From positions 1 to 10,197 of the forward strand of contig CANRKV010000043.1 in NCBI GenBank assembly GCA_947631305.1: a stretch of 10,197 nucleotides of DNA, given 5' to 3'. The notes under the pieces are model-generated. The model saw nothing but the letters and a program-made list of their open reading frames with translations, did no database searches and was not told the DNA's origin. The translations under genes and the position numbers were made by a program. Source of the stretch: an uncultured Jeotgalicoccus sp. Lineage in GTDB: Bacteria > Bacillota > Bacilli > Staphylococcales > Salinicoccaceae. Of this stretch, positions 1 to 6,424 are shown piece after piece. Within the stretch, counting starts at the first letter, position 1, and the number at the start of each line of letters is the position of its first letter.

Positions 1-1187
1 AATTTACCAAAGAAGCCCGGGAACGGCGGTACGCCTGCAAGTGAAAGGCCGGCGATAAAGAATGTCCAGCCGACAACAGGATGCTGTTTAATTAACCCGC
101 CAAGATCAGCAGCATCGTTTTTTCCTGTCCGGTAAATAATAAAACCTATAAGCAGGAACAGTGCTGCTTTAATAATCATATCGTGGATTAAGTAATACAT
201 TGCGCCTACAGTACCGGCATAATCCATCATAGAGAATCCAACGATAATAACGCCGATTGCAATCATAATGTTATAAATAATAATTTGTTTCATATCCGTG
301 TATGCAAGAGCACCGATACACCCTGCAACAATTGTCAGGAGCGCCATCAGCAGCAGTACCTGATGCGTAAATGCAGCATCGTTTGTAAAGAACAGTGAAA
401 ATGTTCTGGCGATTGCATACACGCCGACTTTAGTCAGCAATGCACCGAATAGTGCAATTATCGGCATAGGCGGTGCTTTATATGAACCCGGCATCCAGAA
501 GTAGAGCGGGAACAGTCCGGCTTTCGTCGCGAAGACGAAAATGAGAACGACCGCAATGATTGTCATAATTGCTAAGTTTCCGTCGTAATTGGATAACTTA
601 ATATGAATATCAGCCATGTTCAATGACCCTGTAACTGAATACAGATACGCCAGACCAACGAGGAAGAAGTTAGATGATACGACGTTAACAACGAGGTATT
701 TGAACCCTTCCTGCAGCTGTATTTTACGGCTGCCGAGTGTAATTAACACGTATGATGCTAAGAGAAACACTTCAAAGAAGACGAACATGTTGAAAATATC
801 TCCAGTGGTGAATGCTCCGTTTATACCCGTGATCATAAACATAACCATTGGATAGTAATAATATTTTTCTCTCTCATAGCCGATAGACTGGAATGAGTAT
901 ATTACGATGAAGAACGTTACGAGCGATGTAGTCAGGACAAGCAGTGCGGCAACCATGTCGTAAACGACACTGATACCGAACGGTGCTGACCAGTTACTCA
1001 CAAATGTAATCATCGTACCGTTTACGTATACGTAATAGACGTTAAATGCAGCGACACCAACCATTAGGAGTCCGGCAACAGCCGACACCATTCGGTGAGG
1101 AACCGGACGTTTTCCGATAAACAGCATGATAACACCGGCTACAAACGGAAGAATGATTGGGAGCATAGTTAATATGTTAGTCGTCAT
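1..1187 (-). CDS. mnhD: Na+/H+ antiporter subunit D, MnhD/MrpD (3' end cut by window edge)
   Basis: This is a subunit of the multi-subunit Mnh/Mrp cation/proton antiporter in the cytoplasmic membrane, which exports Na+ in exchange for H+. MrpD is homologous to the proton-pumping NuoL/M/N subunits of complex I. About 395 codons are visible, starting at ATG 1187; the family is near 495 residues, so roughly 100 C-terminal residues lie beyond the left edge. The protein is a run of hydrophobic helices. It carries the two charged residues expected for proton transfer: a glutamate near residue 139 in NMFVFFEVFLLASYVL and a lysine near residue 222 in FATKAGLFPLYFWMPGSYKA. Further on is a conserved PPFPGFFGK loop at the cut edge. 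A clear AAAGGAG ribosome binding site (1194-1200) lies 6 nt upstream. The gene overlaps mnhC by 11 nt, so translation is probably coupled. Confidence 0.96.
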   Translation of the reverse strand, partial: MTTNILTMLPIILPFVAGVIMLFIGKRPVPHRMVSAVAGLLMVGVAAFNVYYVYVNGTMITFVSNWSAPFGISVVYDMVAALLVLTTSLVTFFIVIYSFQSIGYEREKYYYYPMVMFMITGINGAFTTGDIFNMFVFFEVFLLASYVLITLGSRKIQLQEGFKYLVVNVVSSNFFLVGLAYLYSVTGSLNMADIHIKLSNYDGNLAIMTIIAVVLIFVFATKAGLFPLYFWMPGSYKAPPMPIIALFGALLTKVGVYAIARTFSLFFTNDAAFTHQVLLLMALLTIVAGCIGALAYTDMKQIIIYNIMIAIGVIIVGFSMMDYAGTVGAMYYLIHDMIIKAALFLLIGFIIYRTGKNDAADLGGLIKQHPVVGWTFFIAGLSLAGVPPFPGFFGK

Positions 1188-1518
1188 GTGGAACTCCTTT
1201 CATATCTTCAGTGTTATCTGTGCCAAGCTCTTTATAGTTTCGGAGCAGCAGTACTAAACTGAATGCAGTCAGTGCAAATGAGATTACAATTGCAGTCAGA
1301 ATTAAAGCCTGCGGCAGCGGATCGGAATATGTGCTGACCGCATCGTCCAGAACCGGAACACTGCCTCGTTTTAGCTGACCCATAGTCAGAATCATTAAGT
1401 GAACGCCATGAGACAATATTCCAGTACCGATAATGATGCGTAAAACGCTCTTTGACAGAATTAAATAAGTGGCACTGGCTATAAGTATGCCTGATAAAAT
1501 TATGGTGATGAGTTCCAT
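1177..1518 (-). CDS. mnhC: Na+/H+ antiporter subunit C, MnhC/MrpC (NuoK-like)
   Basis: This 113-residue, very hydrophobic protein is the small NuoK-like subunit of the Mnh/Mrp antiporter, at the usual length for MnhC. Three membrane segments are apparent, at about residues 4-22, 28-48 and 70-95, followed by a polar, acidic tail ending in DNTEDMKGVPHDD. The family-typical segment DPLPQALILTAIVISFA lies at residues 67-83. The start codon at 1518 shares one base with the mnhB stop (TAATG), and the mnhC stop lies inside the first codons of mnhD. This packing is typical of stoichiometric complex subunits made from one transcript. A G-rich stretch (GGGGGGA) just upstream inside mnhB can serve as its ribosome binding site. 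A 105-residue reading frame on the same strand in another frame is a shadow. Confidence 0.96.
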   Translation of the reverse strand: MELITIILSGILIASATYLILSKSVLRIIIGTGILSHGVHLMILTMGQLKRGSVPVLDDAVSTYSDPLPQALILTAIVISFALTAFSLVLLLRNYKELGTDNTEDMKGVPHDD

Positions 1519-1985
1519 TATTTTTCTGTCCCCCCAACCAATGTAACAATCAGCAATGATGTGCCGGCAACAGTAAGGAATACACCGACATCAAAAATTA
1601 CTGCTGTATGGAGAGCAACTTCCCCGAATACAGGAACGTTTACATATGTGTGCTGATGAGTAAAGAACGGTACACCGAAGAAAAATAATAAGGTCGGCAC
1701 TACAATTGCTAATGCCAGTCCGAGACTAATCATTAAATGAAAGTTCACGGGAATCATTTTCTTTACAGTTTCATAGTCGTAAGCCATCAGTAAAAGTATG
1801 ATGGCTGATGCAGCAAGCAGACCGCCGACGAAACCGCCGCCCGGTGTGTAGTGTCCAGCCATAAATAAGTTTACTGAGAACAGCAGGATGATGAGAAATA
1901 TCACTTTAGAAGTAAACTGGATAAATACATCATTCATCTGACGCTGTACTTTGCTGTAGCCAGCTCTCTTAAGCGTGCTCTTCAT
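1518..1985 (-). CDS. mnhB: Na+/H+ antiporter subunit B, MnhB/MrpB
   Basis: This is the MnhB subunit of the Mnh/Mrp antiporter, with about four membrane helices. The diagnostic segment LFMAGHYTPGGGFVGGLLAAS is present around residues 41-61, and further on there is a HTAVIFDVGVFLTVAGT segment. Three in-frame ATGs lie at 1994, 1991 and 1985. I choose 1985 (155 residues) because the AAAGGA element at 1994-1999 sits 8 nt before it, whereas that same element overlaps the ATG at 1994. Even so, the N-terminus is about a dozen residues longer than staphylococcal MnhB as I remember it: a basic stretch (KSTLKRAGYSKVQRQ) precedes the conserved part. The gene overlaps the 3' end of mnhA by 17 nt, which suggests translational coupling, and ends in a TAATG junction with mnhC. 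Confidence 0.95.
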   Translation of the reverse strand: MKSTLKRAGYSKVQRQMNDVFIQFTSKVIFLIILLFSVNLFMAGHYTPGGGFVGGLLAASAIILLLMAYDYETVKKMIPVNFHLMISLGLALAIVVPTLLFFFGVPFFTHQHTYVNVPVFGEVALHTAVIFDVGVFLTVAGTSLLIVTLVGGTEK

Positions 1986-4368
1986 TGTCATCATCCTTTC
2001 TTGATACTTTAGCTTTCATTAATGCATAAATTCCGATTCCGGCTATACCGAAAACCAGTGTTTCCATTAATGTATCGTAGCCACGGAAGTCAACGAGTAT
2101 TACGTTTACCATGTTTCCGCCGGCCGCAAGGTCGTAAACGTTATCGATGTGATACTGGCTGATTGAATCAAACAGTCTGTTTGAATATGCTGCCAGGCCG
2201 AACAGGATAACGATTGCTCCGACACCTACAGAAACGATAAAATTCGTAAATTTAAATTTAATGCTTTCTTCATGTTTCGAGCGTTTCGGCAGATGATAGA
2301 AACAAACGAGGAATAATGTTGTCGTTACTGTTTCAATCGCAAGCTGAGTGAGTGCAAGGTCAGGCGCTCTGAAGAACGCGAAGAACAATGCCATTGAAAA
2401 CCCGATTGCACCGAGCATGATAATCGACACCATGCGTGAACGTGTCATCATAATAATTGCCAGAGACACTAAAATGATAAGTACCAGTGCCATGTCCTGA
2501 ATTCCGACCTGAGCGAAATCATCGAATGTAATCGGCAGTCCTGTATAGAAAGTCGTAACTATACCGAAGACGACGAAGAATCCGAAAATATAAACCATGT
2601 AATCTCTCAGGAAGCCGCTCATAATACCGTCGGTCGCTTTAGCTGAACCGAGCTGGCTGTAAATAAGCCCCTGGTCGTATAAATGATTCAGTGTAAATTG
2701 TTCTTTATGATAATCGTAAATGAACATCCAGCTGCTTCTGAATAAGTAAAGCACTGTACCGATAACAACTATAGCAACCGTAGCCCACAATGCAGGGTTA
2801 TTAAAGCCGTGCCAGTGTGAAATTTCAGTATTCAATGCCGTATCTGTACCGAGTATGCCCATTGCTGCAGGATCGATAATAGAACCTGACAGAATGTTTG
2901 GAAACAGTCCGAAAATAATAACCAATGCCGATAAAATAATCGGTGAAGCCAGTAATAACTTCGGTGCTTCGTGCGGTTCTTTCGGCGTATCATGTGTGCG
3001 CTTGCCGAAGAATACACCGTGAATTAATTTAATAGAATAAACGAATGTGAAAATACTGCCGACGATTGCAAGAATCGGGAACAGTACATTCCAGTCAGCT
3101 AAAGCACTGAAATTTGCATTGCTTATTTCAAACATTGCTTCAAGGAACAATTCTTTTGACAGGAATCCGTTAAATGGAGGAATACCTGCCATTGATAATG
3201 CAGTAACCAGCGTCATTGTAAATGTAATAGGCATCAGCGTCATTAAGCCGCCGAGTTTCTTCATGCTGCGTGTACCGGTTTCATGATCGAGAATACCGGC
3301 AACCATGAATAATGCGCCTTTAAATGTTGCATGGTTAATAATATGAAACACTGCAGCAACGACTGCGATTGTGAAAATCTGTTCGTTGGCACCGGTAGAA
3401 ACGGCAAGCGCCCCGACTCCGAGGAGACTCATAATGAGACCGAGCTGTGACACGGTCGAATATGCAAGTATTGCTTTTAAGTCATCCTGTTTAATGGCGT
3501 TGAATGAAGCCCAGAACAGTGTGACGAGACCGATAACTAAAATCAGCCATACCCATAATTCGCTGAATGCGAAAACAGGTGTAAATCTTGCAACTAAATA
3601 AAGACCTGCTTTAACCATCGTAGCTGAGTGCAGGTAAGCACTGACAGGTGTCGGTGCTTCCATAGCGTCCGGCAGCCAGATGTAAAACGGAAACTGTGCC
3701 GATTTAGTAAACGCACCGAGCAATACCAGAACAACTGCCAGCGGTGTGAGAGGGCTTGCCATAATTAAATCGACATTGGCAATCATTTCTCTAATACTGA
3801 ACGTATCTGTAATAAGGTGCAGAATAACAAATCCTCCGAGCATCATAAATCCGCCGAAGAAAGTAATCAGCATTGATTTTTGTGCACCGTAAACTGATTT
3901 CTCTTTAGTAAACCAGAAAGCGATTAACAGGAAACTTGAAATTGAAGTCAGTTCCCAGAAGAAATAGAGCATTAAAATGTTATCACTTAAAACCACTCCG
4001 AGCATGGCAGTCATAAAGATAAGCAAATAGACATAAAAATTGCCAAGCTTTTCGTCTTTTGATAAGTAGCCGATAGAATATAATACTACCAGCGCGCCAA
4101 TACCGGAAATAAGTATTGCGAATAGTAAGCCGAGACCATCTATGTAGACGTCAAAATTCAGCCCGATACGGGGCATTAAATTCAATGTATGATGGAAAAC
4201 TTGATTATTGGCAATAGAGGGTATTAAACTAAATAAGTATGCGACTATCACAGCCGGAATAGGTAAAACAAACCAACCGAGATGTACATCTTTAACATAC
4301 CTGTATATTATTGCGATTGCGATTGCAGCAATAACAGGTAAAAATATTGCGAAATGTATCAATGTCAA
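1969..4368 (-). CDS. mnhA: Na+/H+ antiporter subunit A, MnhA/MrpA (TTG start)
   Basis: This is the largest antiporter subunit: 799 residues from a TTG start, against a family length near 800. An N-terminal proton-antiporter domain (about residues 60-410) resembles NuoL. It contains a key glutamate near residue 139 in FFWELTSISSFLL, lysines near 222 and 253, and a histidine near 247 within AFTKSAQFPFYIWLPDAMEA and AYLHSATMVKAG. The C-terminal part (about 610-690) is the MrpA-specific DUF4040-type region with APDLALTQLAIETVTTTLFL. The frame can be extended to an ATG at 4404, but that codon overlaps the predicted -10 box. By contrast, TTG at 4368 has a near-perfect AGAGGAGGA ribosome binding site 7 nt upstream and gives MTLIHFAIFLPVI, matching the family N-terminus. 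It is the first gene of the operon; mnhB overlaps its end. Confidence 0.97.
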   Translation of the reverse strand: MTLIHFAIFLPVIAAIAIAIIYRYVKDVHLGWFVLPIPAVIVAYLFSLIPSIANNQVFHHTLNLMPRIGLNFDVYIDGLGLLFAILISGIGALVVLYSIGYLSKDEKLGNFYVYLLIFMTAMLGVVLSDNILMLYFFWELTSISSFLLIAFWFTKEKSVYGAQKSMLITFFGGFMMLGGFVILHLITDTFSIREMIANVDLIMASPLTPLAVVLVLLGAFTKSAQFPFYIWLPDAMEAPTPVSAYLHSATMVKAGLYLVARFTPVFAFSELWVWLILVIGLVTLFWASFNAIKQDDLKAILAYSTVSQLGLIMSLLGVGALAVSTGANEQIFTIAVVAAVFHIINHATFKGALFMVAGILDHETGTRSMKKLGGLMTLMPITFTMTLVTALSMAGIPPFNGFLSKELFLEAMFEISNANFSALADWNVLFPILAIVGSIFTFVYSIKLIHGVFFGKRTHDTPKEPHEAPKLLLASPIILSALVIIFGLFPNILSGSIIDPAAMGILGTDTALNTEISHWHGFNNPALWATVAIVVIGTVLYLFRSSWMFIYDYHKEQFTLNHLYDQGLIYSQLGSAKATDGIMSGFLRDYMVYIFGFFVVFGIVTTFYTGLPITFDDFAQVGIQDMALVLIILVSLAIIMMTRSRMVSIIMLGAIGFSMALFFAFFRAPDLALTQLAIETVTTTLFLVCFYHLPKRSKHEESIKFKFTNFIVSVGVGAIVILFGLAAYSNRLFDSISQYHIDNVYDLAAGGNMVNVILVDFRGYDTLMETLVFGIAGIGIYALMKAKVSRKDDDNEEHA

Positions 4369-4374
4369 AGTGTA

Positions 4375-4383
4375 TCCTCCTCT
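4375..4383 (-). promoter_or_regulatory. Shine-Dalgarno site that fixes the mnhA TTG start
   Basis: On the minus strand the sequence AGAGGAGGA is close to a perfect match to the 16S anti-Shine-Dalgarno. Its AGGAGG core ends 7 nt before TTG at 4368, which is ideal spacing. No such element precedes the in-frame ATG at 4404. Confidence 0.88.
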
Positions 4384-4402
4384 AACGTTATTATATTTAA
4401 CC

Positions 4403-4431
4403 ATTATACATTAATATTAATTGTAAATAAA
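4403..4431 (-). promoter_or_regulatory. Probable sigma-A promoter of the mnh operon
   Basis: On the minus strand a perfect TATAAT (4403-4408) lies 17 nt after a weak TTTATT (4426-4431). The expected transcription start near 4396 gives a leader of about 28 nt to the mnhA TTG codon. The -35 element is poor, so the promoter may need an activator or be weak. This is inferred from motif and position only. Confidence 0.6.
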
Positions 4432-4441
4432 CGCTTACGGT

Positions 4442-4469
4442 TTGAAATTTTAGACTATTCTCGTATACT
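4442..4469 (+). promoter_or_regulatory. Probable sigma-A promoter of ppiB
   Basis: TTGAAA (4442-4447) and TATACT (4464-4469) are separated by 16 nt. The expected transcription start near 4476 gives a 5' UTR of about 98 nt that begins almost exactly at the left arm of the inverted repeat described separately. Confidence 0.65.
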
Positions 4470-4477
4470 GTATATAT

Positions 4478-4549
4478 AGTAGTAAGTAGTACTGAAATTA
4501 AAATTTAAAATTTTTAATTTCATTATTACTACTGCAGAAATGAAATTAA
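4478..4549 (+). promoter_or_regulatory. Inverted repeats in the ppiB 5' UTR with two alternative pairings
   Basis: The left arm AGTAGTAA (4478-4485) followed by GAAATTAAAA (4494-4503) pairs with TTTTAATTTC (4512-4521) followed by TTACTACT (4526-4533), giving a long imperfect hairpin. A second copy of TGAAATTAA (4541-4549) can instead pair with the same TTAATTTCA (4514-4522), ending 11 nt before the AGGAGG ribosome binding site at 4561-4566. The repeats and complementarity are visible in the sequence; any regulatory role is speculative. Confidence 0.5.
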
Positions 4550-4574
4550 TAAAATTTTTCAGGAGGCCAAAGTC

Positions 4575-5165
4575 ATGGCATATTCACAATTAACAACAGA
4601 AGTTTTAGAAGGCGAAACAAAAGCAGTAATCAAAACAAACATGGGTGACGTAACAGTTAAGCTGTTAAACAATGTTGCACCTAAAACTGTAGAGAACTTT
4701 GTAACACACGCAAAAAATAAATATTACGATGGATTAATTTTCCACAGAGTAATCAAAGACTTTATGATTCAGGGCGGCGACCCGACTGGTACAGGCATGG
4801 GCGGAGAAAGCATTTGGGGAGAAGCATTCGAAGATGAATTTTCAACAGATGCATTCAACCTTTACGGCGCACTGTCTATGGCTAATGCAGGACCAAACAC
4901 AAACGGTTCACAGTTCTTTATCGTGCAGCTGAAAGATGTACCGGCTGATATGGTGTCACAGCTTGAAGGCGCGGGTTACCCGGCTGAAATCGTTGAAAGC
5001 TACAAAAAACACGGCGGAACGCCTTGGTTAGATCAGAGACATACTGTTTTCGGACATGTTATTGAAGGTCTTGATATTATCGAGAAAATTGCTGATGTTA
5101 AAACTGGAAGACAGGATAAGCCTGCCGAAGATGTAATCATCGAAACAATTGAGGTAACAGAATAA
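4575..5165 (+). CDS. ppiB: Cyclophilin-type peptidyl-prolyl cis-trans isomerase
   Basis: This 196-residue cytoplasmic cyclophilin should catalyse cis-trans isomerisation of Xaa-Pro bonds and help protein folding. It has no signal peptide or lipobox. Conserved active-site residues are present: FHRVIKDFMIQGGDPTGTG at residues 56-74, containing Arg58, Phe63 and Gln66, then NGSQFFI at 110-116, and Trp151 and His156 in PWLDQRHTVFGHV. A roughly 30-residue insertion (about 120-150) between the NGSQFFI motif and the tryptophan loop matches the longer staphylococcal/streptococcal form; the usual size there is close to 197 residues. ATG 4575 has AGGAGG at 4561-4566, 8 nt upstream. The gene is transcribed divergently from mnhA and closed by its own terminator, so it looks monocistronic. 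Confidence 0.96.
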   Translation: MAYSQLTTEVLEGETKAVIKTNMGDVTVKLLNNVAPKTVENFVTHAKNKYYDGLIFHRVIKDFMIQGGDPTGTGMGGESIWGEAFEDEFSTDAFNLYGALSMANAGPNTNGSQFFIVQLKDVPADMVSQLEGAGYPAEIVESYKKHGGTPWLDQRHTVFGHVIEGLDIIEKIADVKTGRQDKPAEDVIIETIEVTE

Positions 5166-5181
5166 TATATTTAATTAAAAG

Positions 5182-5224
5182 ATGTGCAGCCGCGTATTTA
5201 ATACAGGCTGTGCATTTTTATTTT
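5182..5224 (+). terminator. Rho-independent terminator after ppiB
   Basis: ATGTGCAGCC (5182-5191) pairs with GGCTGTGCAT (5206-5215) over 10 positions, two of them G-U. A small inner GTAT/ATAC hairpin sits in the loop, and the T-rich tail TTTTTATTTT follows. It lies 17 nt after the ppiB stop. Confidence 0.85.
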
Positions 5225-5330
5225 GCAAAAAGAAGGGAGATATATACATATTTAATATCGATATTACAAAAAAAACGGGGAAAGTATCACAAATTAGTCA
5301 TTATTATAATATTTAATCCGTAAAACACTC

Positions 5331-5339
5331 TGATATAAT
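5331..5339 (+). promoter_or_regulatory. Extended -10 promoter of the small membrane-protein gene
   Basis: TGATATAAT is an extended -10 (TGn followed by a perfect TATAAT at 5334-5339) with no good -35 about 17 nt upstream. The expected transcription start near 5346 leaves room for the ATG start at 5368 but puts the GTG at 5353 almost at the 5' end. Confidence 0.6.
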
Positions 5340-5367
5340 TATTTGTGTAAAGGTGAGTGATTTAAAA

Positions 5368-5574
5368 ATGATGCCGTTCCTTTATTTCCCGGAAGATAAA
5401 ACGGAATATATTCCAGCTCTTATCATGTTACTTCTTTTTATATTACTTGCGTTTATCGTGTATAAGCTTATTAAAAAATATTCGCGCAATGAAGAAGAGA
5501 AGATGAAGGACTTCGAAGAAAAAGTTCTCGAAAGACTTGAACATGAGCATAAGGATGACTCCACACGGAAATAG
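5368..5574 (+). CDS. Small single-pass membrane protein of unknown function
   Basis: I do not recognise this 68-residue protein. Its visible layout is a short N-terminal segment (MMPFLYFPEDKTEY), one hydrophobic helix at about residues 15-35 (IPALIMLLLFILLAFIVYKLI), then a highly charged tail (KKYSRNEEEKMKDFEEKVLERLEHEHKDD) likely to be helical or coiled-coil. The basic residues just after the helix suggest the tail faces the cytoplasm. An in-frame GTG at 5353 would add five residues, but the predicted transcription start is only a few bases before it. The AAAGGTGA element (5349-5356) overlaps that GTG and better serves ATG 5368, although the spacing of 11 nt is long. The gene has its own promoter and is followed by terminator-like hairpins, so it stands alone between ppiB and the S1-domain gene. 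Confidence 0.75.
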   Translation: MMPFLYFPEDKTEYIPALIMLLLFILLAFIVYKLIKKYSRNEEEKMKDFEEKVLERLEHEHKDDSTRK

Positions 5575-5658
5575 TAATTTAACTAAAATAAGAAAACTGT
5601 TATTTCTGTGTGCGACCTTAGAGTTCTGCCGATTTACATAACTGATATGAAAAATAAG

Positions 5659-5707
5659 CGCACATATGCCATCGTGGTGTATGTGTTTTGCTATGTGATT
5701 TTTTTTG
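5659..5707 (+). terminator. Terminator-like hairpin region before the S1-domain gene
   Basis: CACATATGCCA (5661-5671) pairs with TGGTGTATGTG (5675-5685), 11 positions with two G-U pairs and a TCG loop, followed by TTTTG. A second TATGTG (5692-5697) leading into a run of Ts (5699-5706) could pair with the same CACATA instead. Either structure could end transcription of the small membrane-protein gene. Confidence 0.65.
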
Positions 5708-5733
5708 GTTACTTCAGCTAACTGTGTTAAAAT
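5705..5733 (+). promoter_or_regulatory. Promoter of the S1-domain gene
   Basis: TTGGTT (5705-5710) is followed after 17 nt by TAAAAT (5728-5733), preceded by TG one base upstream (TGTTAAAAT, extended -10). The -35 overlaps the end of the T-run of the preceding terminator-like region. No sigma-B motif is evident, although homologues are known as general stress proteins. Confidence 0.6.
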
Positions 5734-5773
5734 GGTGATGGATTTAATAAAGAAGTAAATAAGTAGGGATAAC

Positions 5774-6151
5774 ATGGCAAAAAAATACCGGATCGGCCAG
5801 TTCGTCAAAGTGAAAATTACTGGTATTCAGTCGTACGGTGCTTTTGTCAAAACTCCTGATAATCGTGATGGTCTGATCCATATTTCTGAAGTGATGAACG
5901 ATTACGTTCACGATGTGAATCAATATTTATCTAAGGGCCAAATAGTAAAGGCTAAAATTGTCAGCATTGATGAAAACGGTAAAATCAGCTTATCATTGAA
6001 AGAAAATGAATACTTTAAGAACGAAGAGAAAAAAAGAGATAAGCGTTCTGTATTAGAGAAGATCAAAGATACCGAGAAATACGGTTTCCAGACGCTGGCA
6101 GAAAGAATGCCGCTCTGGATAGAAGAGGCAAAAGATCGTATGAAAGAATAA
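5774..6151 (+). CDS. S1-domain RNA-binding protein, YugI/GSP13/CvfD type
   Basis: This is a 125-residue basic cytoplasmic protein with one S1 RNA-binding domain at about residues 6-76. Typical S1 motifs are KVKITGIQSYGAFV (residues 12-25) and DGLIHISEV (32-40), and a KISLSLK strand closes the barrel. The remaining 50 residues form a charged linker and a conserved tail, FQTLAERMPLWIEEAKDRM (105-123), characteristic of the YugI/general stress protein 13 family. This family is called CvfD in some Gram-positive pathogens, where members act as ribosome-associated or post-transcriptional regulators; the role here is inferred from that. The start ATG at 5774 is preceded by a modest TAGGGAT ribosome binding site (5 nt spacing). 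The gene has its own promoter and a strong terminator just downstream, so it is a single-gene unit. Confidence 0.92.
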   Translation: MAKKYRIGQFVKVKITGIQSYGAFVKTPDNRDGLIHISEVMNDYVHDVNQYLSKGQIVKAKIVSIDENGKISLSLKENEYFKNEEKKRDKRSVLEKIKDTEKYGFQTLAERMPLWIEEAKDRMKE

Positions 6152-6161
6152 TGCCAGTAGC

Positions 6162-6189
6162 AAAACCTGTGATAATCACAGGTTTTTTT
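6162..6189 (+). terminator. Strong rho-independent terminator after the S1-domain gene
   Basis: A perfect 11-bp stem, AAAACCTGTGA (6162-6172) with TCACAGGTTTT (6176-6186), has a TAA loop and a T-run. It lies 10 nt after the stop codon. Confidence 0.93.
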
Positions 6190-6199
6190 ATTTTTTCAG

Positions 6200-6217
6200 G
6201 ATGAATATAAATTCATT
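6200..6217 (+). promoter_or_regulatory. ARG box (ArgR/AhrC operator) upstream of rocD
   Basis: The core TGAATATAAATTCA (6202-6215) matches the TGAATWWWWATTCA consensus for arginine repressor/activator operators at all 14 positions. A further half-site AATTCATT (6221-6228) follows one helical turn later. In Bacillus, AhrC binds such boxes to activate arginine and ornithine catabolic genes, which fits the position upstream of rocD. The site lies about 210 bp before the start codon, just behind the upstream terminator. Confidence 0.7.
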
Positions 6218-6274
6218 GTAAATTCATTTATTCCACTGGAATTGCGTCTTAATAAGTATAAAACACCGGTTTAG

Positions 6275-6288
6275 TGTATACGTTTTCA
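6275..6288 (+). promoter_or_regulatory. cre-like site (CcpA) upstream of rocD
   Basis: TGTATACGTTTTCA matches the catabolite-responsive element consensus TGWNANCGNTNWCA at all but one position (T instead of A at position 5). CcpA control would link ornithine/glutamate breakdown to carbon supply, which is reasonable for rocD-gudB. This is motif evidence only. Confidence 0.55.
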
Positions 6289-6328
6289 AAGTTTGTAAAC
6301 ACTATTGTAACGGGCTTAAATAAAACTC

Positions 6329-6357
6329 TTGAAAATAATGTTAATTACAGTCATGAT
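6329..6357 (+). promoter_or_regulatory. Candidate rocD promoter (weak)
   Basis: TTGAAA (6329-6334) and CATGAT (6352-6357) are separated by 17 nt. The -10 matches consensus at only four of six positions, consistent with a promoter that needs an activator. The implied start near 6364 would overlap the second ARG-box-like site. Other -10-like AT-rich stretches nearby make this assignment uncertain. Confidence 0.35.
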
Positions 6358-6362
6358 GGTTA

Positions 6363-6376
6363 TGAATACATATTTA
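6363..6376 (+). promoter_or_regulatory. Second, weaker ARG-box-like site close to rocD
   Basis: TGAATACATATTTA matches the 14-bp ARG-box core at 12 positions. Its centre is about 161 bp from the perfect box at 6202-6215 and about 55 bp before the rocD ATG. Paired distant operators bridged by a hexameric ArgR/AhrC are known in this family. An inverted repeat ATACAT/ATGTAT (6366-6371, 6380-6385) overlaps it. Confidence 0.35.
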
Positions 6377-6424
6377 ATAATGTATATTTAAATGACTTTT
6401 TAAACATAAAAGGGGGAGAAATTA

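Noticed and set aside
616..855. 79-residue plus-strand frame inside mnhD
   Set aside because: It is antisense to a clearly coding mnhD segment and has no family-like features.
5443..5808. 121-residue open frame on the minus strand
   Set aside because: It runs across the complement of the small membrane-protein gene, a terminator hairpin and the start of the S1-domain gene. Its composition is what antisense AT-rich sequence would give, and no promoter or ribosome binding site supports it.
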